A stretch of DNA of 64,000 bases from MGBC120314 sp051880495 (GTDB taxonomy: Bacteria; Bacillota; Clostridia; Lachnospirales; Lachnospiraceae), in NCBI GenBank assembly GCA_051880495.1, contig JBJEOB010000014.1:1-64000 (forward strand). Reading direction: 5' to 3'. The translations under genes and the position numbers were made by a program. Below are positions 25,229-32,976 of this stretch, piece by piece. The notes under the pieces are model-generated. The model saw only the letters and a program-made list of their open reading frames with translations, did no database searches and was not told the DNA's origin. Numbering within the stretch: position 1 is the stretch's first letter; the number at the start of each line of letters is the position of its first letter.

Positions 25229-27193
25229 ATGGCGAAGAAACCTTATTATATTACAACTGCGATTGCGTATACATCAGGAAAGCCACATATTGGAAATACT
25301 TATGAAATTGTGCTCGCAGACAGTATTGCAAGATATAAAAGACTTGAGGGGTATGATGTACGTTTTCAGACAGGAACTGATGAGCATGGACAGAAAATAG
25401 AATTAAAGGCTGCTGAAGCAGGAATTACACCAAAGGAATTTGTTGATAACGTTTCAGAAGAAATTAAGAGAATATGGGATCTTATGAATACCTCGTATGA
25501 CCGTTTTATAAGAACGACCGATGAGGACCATGAGAAACAGGTTCAGAAGATATTTAAGAAGCTTTATGACAAGGGTGATATCTATAAGAGTGAATATGAA
25601 GGAATGTACTGCACACCATGTGAGTCGTTTTTCACACCTTCACAGCTTGTGGACGGCAAGTGTCCTGATTGCGGAAGACCTTGTCAGCCGGCTAAGGAGG
25701 AAGCGTACTTCTTCAAAATGAGCAAGTATGCAGACAGACTTATTAAGCATATTGAGGAGAATCCTAAGTTTATCCAGCCTGAATCGCGCAAGAATGAGAT
25801 GATGAATAATTTCCTCAAGGCAGGACTTCAGGATCTTTGTGTATCAAGAACATCATTTAAGTGGGGTATCCCGGTTGATTTTGATGACAAGCATGTTGTA
25901 TATGTATGGATTGATGCGTTAAGCAACTATATTACAGGTCTTGGATATGATGCGGACGGTAACCACGGTGAACTGTACAATAAATACTGGCCGGCAGACC
26001 TGCACCTCATTGGCAAGGATATTTTAAGATTCCATACAATTTACTGGCCGATTATGCTTATGGCACTGGATATTCCGCTTCCAAAGCAGGTATTCGGACA
26101 TCCGTGGCTTCTGCAGGGCGATGGTAAGATGAGTAAGTCCAAGGGAAATGTTATTTACGCAGATGACCTTGTAGACCTGTTTGGCGTAGATGCCGTAAGA
26201 TATTTCGTTCTTCACGAGATGCCTTTTGAAAATGATGGTGTTATTACATGGGAGCTTCTTGTTGAAAGACTTAACTCAGAGCTTGCCAACACGCTTGGTA
26301 ATCTTGTAAACAGAACGATTGCAATGAGCAACAAGTATTTTGGCGGTGAAGTGGTAAATGCGGGTGACTGCGCTGATCAGGCAGACATTGACGCAGACCT
26401 TAAGGCTGTTGTTACAGGGGCTAAGGCCAAGGTTGCAGCCAAGATGGAAGAACTTCGTGTGGCTGATGCCATTACAGAGATTTTTACAGTATTTAAAAGA
26501 TGTAATAAATATATTGATGAAACAATGCCATGGGCACTTGCAAAGGACGAGTCAAAGAAAGCAAGACTTCAGACTGTTCTTTATAATCTCGTGGAAGGTA
26601 TTGCAGTCGGAGCATGCCTTTTGGAGCCTTTTATGCCTGAAACCTCAGCTAAGATTTTAGAGCAGATAAATGCAGAAAAGAGAGAGTTTGACGAGTTAGA
26701 CAGTTTTGGTAAATACGTTTCAGGAACAAAGGTTACTGACAAACCGGAAATACTTTTTGCAAGACTTGACCTTAATGAAGTAATGGCAAAGGTTGAAGTG
26801 ATTAAGGCAAAGCAGGCAGCACCTGAACCAGTTCAGGAAGAAACCGGAATGGACGTTGAGAAAAAGGCCGAGATTTCAATTGATGATTTTGACAAGGTTC
26901 AGCTTCAGATTGGTGAGATTTTAGAGTGTGAAGAGGTTAAGAAATCTAAGAAGCTTCTTTGCTCTAAGGTTAAAATAGGCAGTGAGGTTCGTCAGATTGT
27001 ATCAGGCATCAAACTTCACTATTCAGCCGCTGAGATGGTTGGCAAAAAGGTGGTTGTCGTAACTAATCTTAAGCCTGCCGTTATTGCAGGAATCGAGTCG
27101 CAGGGTATGCTTCTTTGTGCTGAGGATGAGAATGGTAATCTTTCTCTTCTCACATCAGAAAAGGATATGCCGGCCGGCGCTCCTATCGGCTAA
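25229..27193 (+). CDS. metG: Methionyl-tRNA synthetase
   Basis: A 654-residue cytosolic enzyme charging tRNA-Met. The class I HIGH motif is HIGN (residues 20-23), KMSKS is at residues 300-304, and a zinc site is visible as CTPC...CPDC. The C-terminal 110 residues form an EMAP/Trbp111-like tRNA-binding domain (IDDFDKVQLQIGEI), present in dimeric MetRS of Firmicutes. ATG 25229 is favoured by AAAAGGAG at 25214-25221 and by giving the standard MAKKPYYITT start; an upstream GTG at 25211 has no site. Length is typical. Confidence 0.97.
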   Translation: MAKKPYYITTAIAYTSGKPHIGNTYEIVLADSIARYKRLEGYDVRFQTGTDEHGQKIELKAAEAGITPKEFVDNVSEEIKRIWDLMNTSYDRFIRTTDEDHEKQVQKIFKKLYDKGDIYKSEYEGMYCTPCESFFTPSQLVDGKCPDCGRPCQPAKEEAYFFKMSKYADRLIKHIEENPKFIQPESRKNEMMNNFLKAGLQDLCVSRTSFKWGIPVDFDDKHVVYVWIDALSNYITGLGYDADGNHGELYNKYWPADLHLIGKDILRFHTIYWPIMLMALDIPLPKQVFGHPWLLQGDGKMSKSKGNVIYADDLVDLFGVDAVRYFVLHEMPFENDGVITWELLVERLNSELANTLGNLVNRTIAMSNKYFGGEVVNAGDCADQADIDADLKAVVTGAKAKVAAKMEELRVADAITEIFTVFKRCNKYIDETMPWALAKDESKKARLQTVLYNLVEGIAVGACLLEPFMPETSAKILEQINAEKREFDELDSFGKYVSGTKVTDKPEILFARLDLNEVMAKVEVIKAKQAAPEPVQEETGMDVEKKAEISIDDFDKVQLQIGEILECEEVKKSKKLLCSKVKIGSEVRQIVSGIKLHYSAAEMVGKKVVVVTNLKPAVIAGIESQGMLLCAEDENGNLSLLTSEKDMPAGAPIG

Positions 27194-27199
27194 GATTTT

Positions 27200-27234
27200 T
27201 GTCAGGCATCGCTTTTTTGGCGGTGCCTGTTTTT
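27200..27234 (+). terminator. Terminator of metG
   Basis: CAGGCATCGC pairs with GCGGTGCCTG and is followed by TTTTT, within 40 bases of the metG stop and just before the MATE start. It overlaps an upstream reading-frame extension of the MATE gene, which argues against that extension. Confidence 0.75.
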
Positions 27235-27249
27235 GCAGAGGTTATGGAA

Positions 27250-28602
27250 ATGGGAAAAAAATATGAAATCAACATGTGCGAAGGCCCGCTTGCAGGAAAG
27301 ATAATTCTCTACACGGTGCCTTTGATTTTATCGAGCATGTTGCAGCTTCTGTTTAATGCAGTTGATACTGTAGTGGTAGGACGGTACTGCGGAAGTGACT
27401 CGCTGGCGGCAGTCGGCTCCACAGCTTCGTTAGTAAACCTATTGATGAATGTTTTTATTGGCTTGTCCGTCGGTACGAATGTGCTGGTAGCAAGATATTA
27501 CGGTGCAGGCAGGGAAAAGGATGTCAATGATACTGTTCATACAGCGGTGCTTTCAAGCATCATCGGCGGTATGCTCCTTGCGGTAATTGGATTTATATTT
27601 GCCAAGCCGCTGCTTATACTGATGTCTTCTCCTGAAAATGTCATAGATCTGTCAGCACTGTATCTGCGTATTTATTTTATTGGCATGCCGGTTACGCTGC
27701 TTTACAATTTTGGCAGCGCAATATTACGAGCAGTCGGAGATACAAGACGTCCACTTTATTTTCTTGCGGCAGCGGGAGTGATAAACGTGTGTCTGAATCT
27801 GGTATTTGTGATCGTATTTAATCTTGGAGTTGCAGGCGTTGCCCTGGCGACTATTATTTCGCAGGCTGTTTCCGCAGGCCTGGTAATAAGGTGCCTTGTT
27901 ATGAGTGAGGGCGCATGTAAGTTAAGTATCGCAAAACTTGGCATAAAGAAAGATAAATTCCTTGAGATGCTAAGATACGGTCTCCCGGCAGGTATTCAGG
28001 GAACACTTTTTTCTCTGTCAAATGTTCTTATACAGTCATCCGTTAATTCATTTGGTGCGACTGTAATGGCAGGAAATGCTGCGGCAGCCAATATAGAGGG
28101 CTTTGTATATGTCTCAATGAATGCGTTCCACCACACGGCGCTGAGCTTTACAAGCCAGAATTACGGTGCAGGAAAGTATGAAAGAATAAATAAAGTGGCA
28201 GGCTGGTGTCTTTTTCTTGTAACAATTGTCGGAATGACGGTTGGCGGTTTGTTTTATTTATTCAGGGTGCCGCTGCTTTCAATATACAGCAGTGACTCTG
28301 AGGTTATCTCATACGGAATGATTCGTATGATGTATATCTGCCTTCCATACTTTTTGTGCGGTCTCATGGATACGATGGTAGGCTCGCTCAGAGGACTTGG
28401 ATATTCGGTAATGCCTATGATAGTTTCGCTGCTTGGTGCCTGCGCGTTTAGAATTTTGTGGATAAAGACGGTTTTTGAAGTATATCATACCCTGCCGGTA
28501 TTATATATTTCGTATGCCATTTCATGGCTCATGACATTTTCCGTTCACGTGCTGTGTTTTGTTATTGTTAGAAGAAGGATTAAGAAAAAGAATGATATTT
28601 GA
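27250..28602 (+). CDS. MATE family efflux transporter
   Basis: A 450-residue transporter with 12 predicted helices in two MatE halves; the N-terminal MCEGPLAGKIILYTVPLILSSMLQ begins as in DinF/NorM-like members, given here only as landmark, and VGRYCGSDSLAAVGSTASL follows. These proteins expel cationic drugs or metabolites using Na+ or H+ gradients. ATG 27250 has AGAGG nine bases upstream; ATG 27244 is too close and a TTG at 27199 would lie within the metG terminator. Its end overlaps tatD by 11 bases. Confidence 0.9.
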   Translation: MGKKYEINMCEGPLAGKIILYTVPLILSSMLQLLFNAVDTVVVGRYCGSDSLAAVGSTASLVNLLMNVFIGLSVGTNVLVARYYGAGREKDVNDTVHTAVLSSIIGGMLLAVIGFIFAKPLLILMSSPENVIDLSALYLRIYFIGMPVTLLYNFGSAILRAVGDTRRPLYFLAAAGVINVCLNLVFVIVFNLGVAGVALATIISQAVSAGLVIRCLVMSEGACKLSIAKLGIKKDKFLEMLRYGLPAGIQGTLFSLSNVLIQSSVNSFGATVMAGNAAAANIEGFVYVSMNAFHHTALSFTSQNYGAGKYERINKVAGWCLFLVTIVGMTVGGLFYLFRVPLLSIYSSDSEVISYGMIRMMYICLPYFLCGLMDTMVGSLRGLGYSVMPMIVSLLGACAFRILWIKTVFEVYHTLPVLYISYAISWLMTFSVHVLCFVIVRRRIKKKNDI

Positions 28603-29359
28603 ATCTCATGCACACTATGATGATGAAAAATTTAATGAAGACAGGGAAATGCTGATTAAAAGCCTTCCTGAAAATGAAGTTGAGTATGTTGTTAATGTAG
28701 GCTCAAGTATTGAGAGCTGCCATACAACCGTTGAGCTTGTCAAAAAGTATGATTTTTTCTATGCCGCCCTTGGAGTGCATCCAAATGAAGTGCAGCATAT
28801 TACAGCCGAATCATTTAAGTGGCTTGAAAATGAGATAAAAAATAATCAAAAGGTCAGGGCTGTCGGTGAAATCGGGCTTGACTATTACTGGAATGAGCCT
28901 GAACCGGCTGTCCAGAAAATATGGTTTGAAAGACAGATTGAACTGGCAAGAAGCGTTAAGCTCCCGATGGTTATACATTCAAGGGATGCGGCCAAAGATA
29001 CATATGACATCATGTCTGCATTAAGATGTAATGAGATAGGCGGTGTAATCCACTGTTTTTCATATTCGGCTGAAGAGGCAAAGAAATATCTTGATATGGG
29101 ATTTTATATCGGAATAGGCGGTGTCGTGACATTTAAGAATGCCAAAAAGCTTATAGAGGTGGCGCAATATGTACCGACAGACAGAATTCTTCTTGAAACA
29201 GACTGTCCGTATCTTGCACCGGAGCCTAACCGCGGCAAACGTAATTCGTCGCTGAATCTTAAGTACGTAGCGGCAAAAATCGCTGAAATAAAGAACATTT
29301 CGTATGAAGAGGTCGTGGAAACCACTAATCAGAACGCAAGGAGGATGTATGGAATCTAA
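28592..29359 (+). CDS. TatD family metal-dependent hydrolase (DNase)
   Basis: A 255-residue TIM-barrel hydrolase. Metal-binding residues are visible in ESHAHYDD (residues 4-11), AVGEIGLDYYW (Glu), MVIHSRDA (His), GGVIHCFSYS (His) and LLETDCPYLAPEPNRGKRN (Asp). TatD/YabD-type enzymes are 3'-5' exonucleases or deoxyribonucleases in DNA repair. It overlaps the MATE stop by 11 bases and the rsmA start by 11 bases, so it is coupled to both; tatD-rsmA adjacency is common in Firmicutes and supports the call. Confidence 0.92.
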   Translation: MIFESHAHYDDEKFNEDREMLIKSLPENEVEYVVNVGSSIESCHTTVELVKKYDFFYAALGVHPNEVQHITAESFKWLENEIKNNQKVRAVGEIGLDYYWNEPEPAVQKIWFERQIELARSVKLPMVIHSRDAAKDTYDIMSALRCNEIGGVIHCFSYSAEEAKKYLDMGFYIGIGGVVTFKNAKKLIEVAQYVPTDRILLETDCPYLAPEPNRGKRNSSLNLKYVAAKIAEIKNISYEEVVETTNQNARRMYGI

Positions 29360-30230
29360 CAGGCATTTAGGTACACCTGCTAATACCATGGCAGTCATCA
29401 ACAAATATAATTTTGCATTCCAGAAAAAGTTCGGACAGAATTTTCTTATTGACTCAAATGTCGTTGAGAAAATCGTAAGGGAAGCCGGTGTTACAGAGGA
29501 TGATTTTGTTCTTGAAATAGGCCCCGGCATCGGAACGATGACGCAGATTCTGTGTGAAAATGCAAGAGAGGTTGTGGCGGTAGAAATTGACAAGAACCTT
29601 ATTCCGATACTTAATGATACGTTATCTGAGTATGACAATGTAAGTGTATTAAACGAAGACATTTTAAAGGTCGACATAAAGGCTCTGGCAGATGCTAAAA
29701 ATAATGGAAGACCGATAAAGGTTGTTGCCAATCTGCCGTATTACATCACGACTCCTATTATTATGGGGCTTTTTGAGAGCGGTGTTCCAATCGACAGTAT
29801 AACAATAATGGTTCAAAAAGAGGTTGCCGACAGAATGCAGGTGGGCCCGGGAACCAAGGATTACGGAGCATTGTCGCTTGCTGTTCAGTATTATGCGAAG
29901 CCGCAGATTATTCTTACGGTTCCCGCGAGCTGTTTCATGCCAAGGCCGAATGTTGATTCAGCGGTAATAAAGCTTACACGACATGAAAAAGCGCCGGTTG
30001 ACGTAGAAGATGAAAAACTGATGTTTGCAATTATCAGGGCTTCATTTAACCAGCGGCGTAAGACACTTGCGAACGGATTAAACAACAGCAGTGAAATACA
30101 TCTGCCAAAGGAAGTAATCGCACAGGCGATAAAAGAGCTTTGCGGTAACCCGTCCATTCGCGGAGAGGCGCTGACGCTGGAACAGTTTGCCACACTTAGT
30201 AACATTATATATAAAAAATTACATAAGTAA
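29349..30230 (+). CDS. rsmA: 16S rRNA dimethyladenosine transferase
   Basis: A 293-residue SAM-dependent enzyme (KsgA) that dimethylates A1518 and A1519 in the 3' hairpin of 16S rRNA during late 30S assembly; loss gives kasugamycin resistance. Motifs are KKFGQNFLID, the SAM-binding VLEIGPGIGTMT, VEIDKNLIP, NEDILKVD and the catalytic NLPYYITTPII. AAGGAGG at 29338-29344 supports ATG 29349, giving a start that overlaps tatD. A terminator follows the gene within 20 bases. The family length of about 280 residues fits. Confidence 0.96.
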   Translation: MESNRHLGTPANTMAVINKYNFAFQKKFGQNFLIDSNVVEKIVREAGVTEDDFVLEIGPGIGTMTQILCENAREVVAVEIDKNLIPILNDTLSEYDNVSVLNEDILKVDIKALADAKNNGRPIKVVANLPYYITTPIIMGLFESGVPIDSITIMVQKEVADRMQVGPGTKDYGALSLAVQYYAKPQIILTVPASCFMPRPNVDSAVIKLTRHEKAPVDVEDEKLMFAIIRASFNQRRKTLANGLNNSSEIHLPKEVIAQAIKELCGNPSIRGEALTLEQFATLSNIIYKKLHK

Positions 30231-30247
30231 GGTGTATTATGAAACAC

Positions 30248-30305
30248 GCCTCTGCATATATTTAACTGGGACATTAGCTTCACAATAAATATGCAGAGGT
30301 TTTTT
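30248..30305 (+). terminator. Terminator of rsmA containing the next gene's ribosome site
   Basis: CCTCTGCATAT (30248-30258) pairs with ATGCAGAGG (30291-30299), followed by TTTTTT and then directly ATG 30306. The next gene's ribosome site, AGAGG, is the 3' arm of the stem. Confidence 0.8.
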
Positions 30306-31178
30306 ATGACAGAATATAGCAGAAAAGTTACATACATTTATGAGTGTTGTCAGTATGAGCCTGTTAAGCAGTGTGGATATATAAAGACGGTGATTAAGGA
30401 AGATGCGGGTCTTTGTGAAATATTTTTTGACAGCGGACAACCGCTTACCGGCGGGGTGCGGGCAGGATATTATAAATGCTCTGATGCCGGTACAAATATC
30501 TGCATAAGTGAGAAAAAAACTGCAGGAACTATGCCGAATTTTACAATGCAGTTTAATGCTGCAGATGTTGAGGGACTGCCTGCGGATGAAATTGATGGAA
30601 TTGTAATAGTATCCGGTGACATTTTTTATTTTTCTCCATGGTCAGATGCGCCATTTGACAGGGAGGCGGTGAGTGAGACCGAGAGTTTCAAAAAGATTCT
30701 TGTTCCTGAACCTAAGGAGGACATAAATATACAGGAAATACCGGATTTTCTGAAGGTAAAAAAGAAAGAGAGTACCGGAAAAGTAAAATATGACAAATCG
30801 TATTACAGAAAAATAAATGACTGGAAAGATTTGTTCAGGAAGTATGACATAGAAGAGCTGTTTGATGATGATTTAATTTATAACTGCGTTAAAATCGGCT
30901 ATGATGATTTAAAGTATCTGCCGGGTACGTGTAAGAAGCTGATAAACAACAGCTTCCTTCTTCATGGGATTTATCTGTACGGGCATGTGCTTATCGGAAA
31001 ATATAAATGTAAAAAGAACAGGAAAGTATACGTACTTGCGGTCCCGGGCAATTATGACAAATCGGAATGTGTAATTGCTGCCATGTTTGGCTTTGAAAAT
31101 TTTAAAAGACTTCAGGTCTGCGGAAAAAATGTCGGTGATGGCGGATACTGGTATACAATTTTTAAGGATGATGAGTAG
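30306..31178 (+). CDS. Conserved hypothetical protein (DUF6128-like)
   Basis: A 290-residue protein without membrane segments. The C-terminal third, with LPGTCKKLINNSFLLHGIYLYGHVLIG and VLAVPGNYDKSECVIAAMFGFENF (landmarks), resembles a domain I associate with DUF6128 in Lachnospiraceae; the name is from memory and should be verified. The N-terminal 130 residues are beta-rich and may be a separate domain. Residues 130-160 form a charged linker. The start ATG 30306 follows the terminator T-run, with AGAGG in the hairpin stem. Its 3' end overlaps the convergent GNAT gene by 17 bases. Function is unknown. Confidence 0.6.
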   Translation: MTEYSRKVTYIYECCQYEPVKQCGYIKTVIKEDAGLCEIFFDSGQPLTGGVRAGYYKCSDAGTNICISEKKTAGTMPNFTMQFNAADVEGLPADEIDGIVIVSGDIFYFSPWSDAPFDREAVSETESFKKILVPEPKEDINIQEIPDFLKVKKKESTGKVKYDKSYYRKINDWKDLFRKYDIEELFDDDLIYNCVKIGYDDLKYLPGTCKKLINNSFLLHGIYLYGHVLIGKYKCKKNRKVYVLAVPGNYDKSECVIAAMFGFENFKRLQVCGKNVGDGGYWYTIFKDDE

Positions 31179-31725
31179 AGTCGGGAGCAATTCGCGTGAA
31201 ACGAAGATGATCTCTCCACTGCCCGTTCATGTATACATACTCTTTTGCGATTCCGTCATACTCAAAACCGCATTTTTGGGCGAGAGCAATGGAAGGAGTG
31301 TTACAGGGTTCGATATATGCTTCGATTCTGTGGAGACCGAGTCCCTCAAAAACTTTAGCGCACAGAAAATTAACTGCTTCGGTTGCATACCCCATTTTCT
31401 GGTAACATTTGTGAATCTTGTACCCAATGGTGCAGTTCATAAAGGAGCCTCTGACAATGTTATTAAAGCTTACACAGCCGATGAGATTTGCAGGACGGTC
31501 CTTTAAGCTTATCCAGTAACGTGCGCTTTTGGTACGAAGAAAGTTCTCATATTCGAGCTTTGCCAGTGTCGTCTGGTAGTCCGGAGTATAGAAACTGTCA
31601 GGATGGTCGGGCTCGTATGGTTCAAAAACTGCTTTGTTGGCATTATAAAAATCCAGAATCCTGTCAGCGTTTTCCGGAGCGTAAATGTCGTAGTTTAATT
31701 TCTCTGATTCATAGTGAAAAAGCAC
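31162..31725 (-). CDS. GNAT family N-acetyltransferase (RimJ/RimL type)
   Basis: A 187-residue acetyltransferase. It has the GNAT acetyl-CoA pocket KMGYATEAVNFLCAKVFEGLG, then HRIEAYIEPCNTPSIALAQKCGFEYDG, the arrangement of RimJ/RimL enzymes that acetylate ribosomal proteins or related amines. The substrate is not known. GTG 31725 has GAGG ten bases upstream on the minus strand; a TTG three codons earlier is only one base from that site. It ends inside the 3' end of the convergent upstream gene, so no intergenic terminator separates them. Confidence 0.85.
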   Translation of the reverse strand: MLFHYESEKLNYDIYAPENADRILDFYNANKAVFEPYEPDHPDSFYTPDYQTTLAKLEYENFLRTKSARYWISLKDRPANLIGCVSFNNIVRGSFMNCTIGYKIHKCYQKMGYATEAVNFLCAKVFEGLGLHRIEAYIEPCNTPSIALAQKCGFEYDGIAKEYVYMNGQWRDHLRFTRIAPDSTHHP

Positions 31726-31741
31726 AGCGCACAAGCCTCAC

Positions 31742-31770
31742 TTTACAATAATTGTGGATAAATATATAAT
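31742..31770 (+). promoter_or_regulatory. Promoter of tadA
   Basis: TTTACA (31742-31747), a 17-base spacer and TATAAT (31765-31770), 48 bases before the tadA start. Confidence 0.7.
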
Positions 31771-31818
31771 ATATCAGAATGATAATATATGTGCAATAAA
31801 TTTTAGAGGAATAAAAAA

Positions 31819-32295
31819 ATGACGGACAGTGAAAAATACATGAAAGAGGCAATAAAGCAGGCAAAAAAAGCAGCAATGCTTGATGAGGTGCCTATTGGCT
31901 GTGTTATTGTGTATGACGGTAAAATAATCGGCCGCGGATATAACCGCAGAAATACCGACAAAAGCACGCTTGCCCATGCCGAGATAATTGCCATTAAAAA
32001 AGCAAGTAAAAAACTGGGCGACTGGCGGCTTGAGGACTGTACGATGTATGTGACGCTTGAACCGTGCCAGATGTGCGCGGGTGCAATCGTGCAGGCGAGG
32101 ATTCCGAGAGTGGTTATAGGAAGCATGAATCCTAAGGCAGGATGCTGCGGTTCAATTCTTAATCTGCTGGAGGAAGACAGATTTAATCATCAGGCAGAGG
32201 TGATTCAGGGTGTTCTGGAGACGGAGTGCTCAACGATGCTTACAGATTTTTTCAGACAGCTTCGCAAGAAGAAAGTGTCCTTGACAAAATCCTGA
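31819..32295 (+). CDS. tadA: tRNA adenosine(34) deaminase
   Basis: A 158-residue zinc enzyme that converts A34 to inosine in the wobble position of tRNA-Arg(ACG), essential in most bacteria. Active-site motifs are HAE (residues 53-55, zinc ligand and proton shuttle) and PCQMC (residues 82-86, two zinc cysteines), with the usual spacing. AGAGGAA precedes the start. The downstream SRP RNA gene has its -35 element at the very end of this coding region. The tadA-SRP RNA-dnaX order is common in Firmicutes and supports both calls. Confidence 0.96.
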   Translation: MTDSEKYMKEAIKQAKKAAMLDEVPIGCVIVYDGKIIGRGYNRRNTDKSTLAHAEIIAIKKASKKLGDWRLEDCTMYVTLEPCQMCAGAIVQARIPRVVIGSMNPKAGCCGSILNLLEEDRFNHQAEVIQGVLETECSTMLTDFFRQLRKKKVSLTKS

Positions 32296-32309
32296 AAAGC
32301 ATCTATACT
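32281..32309 (+). promoter_or_regulatory. Promoter of the SRP RNA gene
   Basis: TTGACA (32281-32286), a 17-base spacer and TATACT (32304-32309), near consensus. The -35 lies inside the last codons of tadA. Transcription would start near 32316. Confidence 0.8.
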
Positions 32310-32315
32310 TTCACT

Positions 32316-32650
32316 ACTGGCGTTTGCCTTTAATATGTTTATAAGACTTCCGCGCAACCGGGGAGATAGCGGTGCCCTGTACCTGCAATCCGCTACAGCA
32401 GGGGTGATGGAGAACAGAGGACGGACTGTCTGCAGATGGTGACATATAAGTGGTGTTGACATTCGGGTCTTGTGCAACGAAAATTCATGAATCATGTCAG
32501 GTCAGGAATGAAGCAGCATTAAGTGAAACCTTTCGTGTGCCGCAAGGTTGCCTGGATTGAGCTAACTGGATGGAGAGCGTCTGCGGGTGGCTGTACGACG
32601 GAATCTGCGCGGAGCAGATTTAAGTGGGTATCTTAAGGTATCCACTTTTT
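32316..32650 (+). ncRNA. ffs: Signal recognition particle RNA (large, with Alu domain)
   Basis: The RNA scaffold of the signal recognition particle, binding Ffh to target nascent membrane proteins. The 5' Alu domain is recognisable by GGGGAGATAGCGGTGCCCTG and CTGCAATCCGCTACAGCAGG near 32360-32403. The Ffh-binding domain IV is GTCAGGTCAGGAATGAAGCA (from about 32497), carrying the GGTCAGG...AGCAGCA core. Such long SRP RNAs of about 270-330 bases are normal in Bacilli and Clostridia. The transcript ends at a hairpin GTGGGTATCTTAAGGTATCC followed by a T-run to about 32652. Exact mature ends are not determined. Confidence 0.92.
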
Positions 32651-32652
32651 TT
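32622..32652 (+). terminator. Terminator of the SRP RNA gene
   Basis: GTGGGTATC pairs with GGTATCCAC around a short loop, followed by seven T. Repeat copy C begins immediately after it. Confidence 0.8.
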
Positions 32653-32656
32653 ATTT

Positions 32657-32864
32657 GATAGGGTTAGGGTGTCAAAAGCCAAATGATAAATTTTTCTTCG
32701 TCAGCTTGCACAAAATTTATTTCTTCGTTCCGATGTGCTAAACACTGCGATGAACCTCAGCTGAGTTTCATCTCCGTAGCACATAAGTCACTCATCTAAT
32801 AAATTTTGTGCAAGCTGCCGGATATAATTTAATTATTTGGCTTTTGACATCCTAACCTTGATAG
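32657..32864. repeat. Intergenic imperfect palindrome, copy C
   Basis: A palindrome of about 200 bases. The outer arms are GGTTAGGGTGTCAAAAGCCA (32662-32681) and the near-complement near 32838-32857. The inner arms CAGCTTGCACAAAATTTATT (32702-32721) and 32798-32817 are perfect 20-base complements. The centre folds again, ATGTGCT against AGCACAT. The architecture is the same as copies A and B, but sequence similarity to their cores is weak. It follows the SRP RNA terminator directly. No gene is seen between 32296 and 32976 apart from the SRP RNA. Confidence 0.8.
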
Positions 32865-32889
32865 GAAATTGCATAGCAATTTCTCTATC
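32860..32889. repeat. Small palindrome upstream of pfk
   Basis: GATAGGAAATTGCATAGCAA continues to TTTCTCTATC, self-complementary about ATTGCATAGCAAT. It is a near copy of the site at 20037-20066. TTGCAT inside it (32869-32874) is 17 bases from TATAAT (32892-32897), so it may supply a -35 box. Confidence 0.6.
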
Positions 32890-32940
32890 TTGTATAATTG
32901 TTATTTTGTCGTAGAAAAAACACAATAATTAGTGTATAAT
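32869..32940 (+). promoter_or_regulatory. Candidate promoters of pfkA
   Basis: Two -10 boxes read TATAAT: 32892-32897, preceded at 17 bases by TTGCAT within the small palindrome, and 32935-32940, preceded only by a poor -35. Either could serve the phosphofructokinase-dnaX operon. Confidence 0.45.
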
Positions 32941-32976
32941 ACAGATTAGTTATGATGCAGGAAAGGATGCGATGTT

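Noticed and set aside
32296..32620. A protein gene in the 680-base gap after tadA
   Set aside because: The sequence matches SRP RNA landmarks; frames on either strand there are shorter or without ribosome sites.
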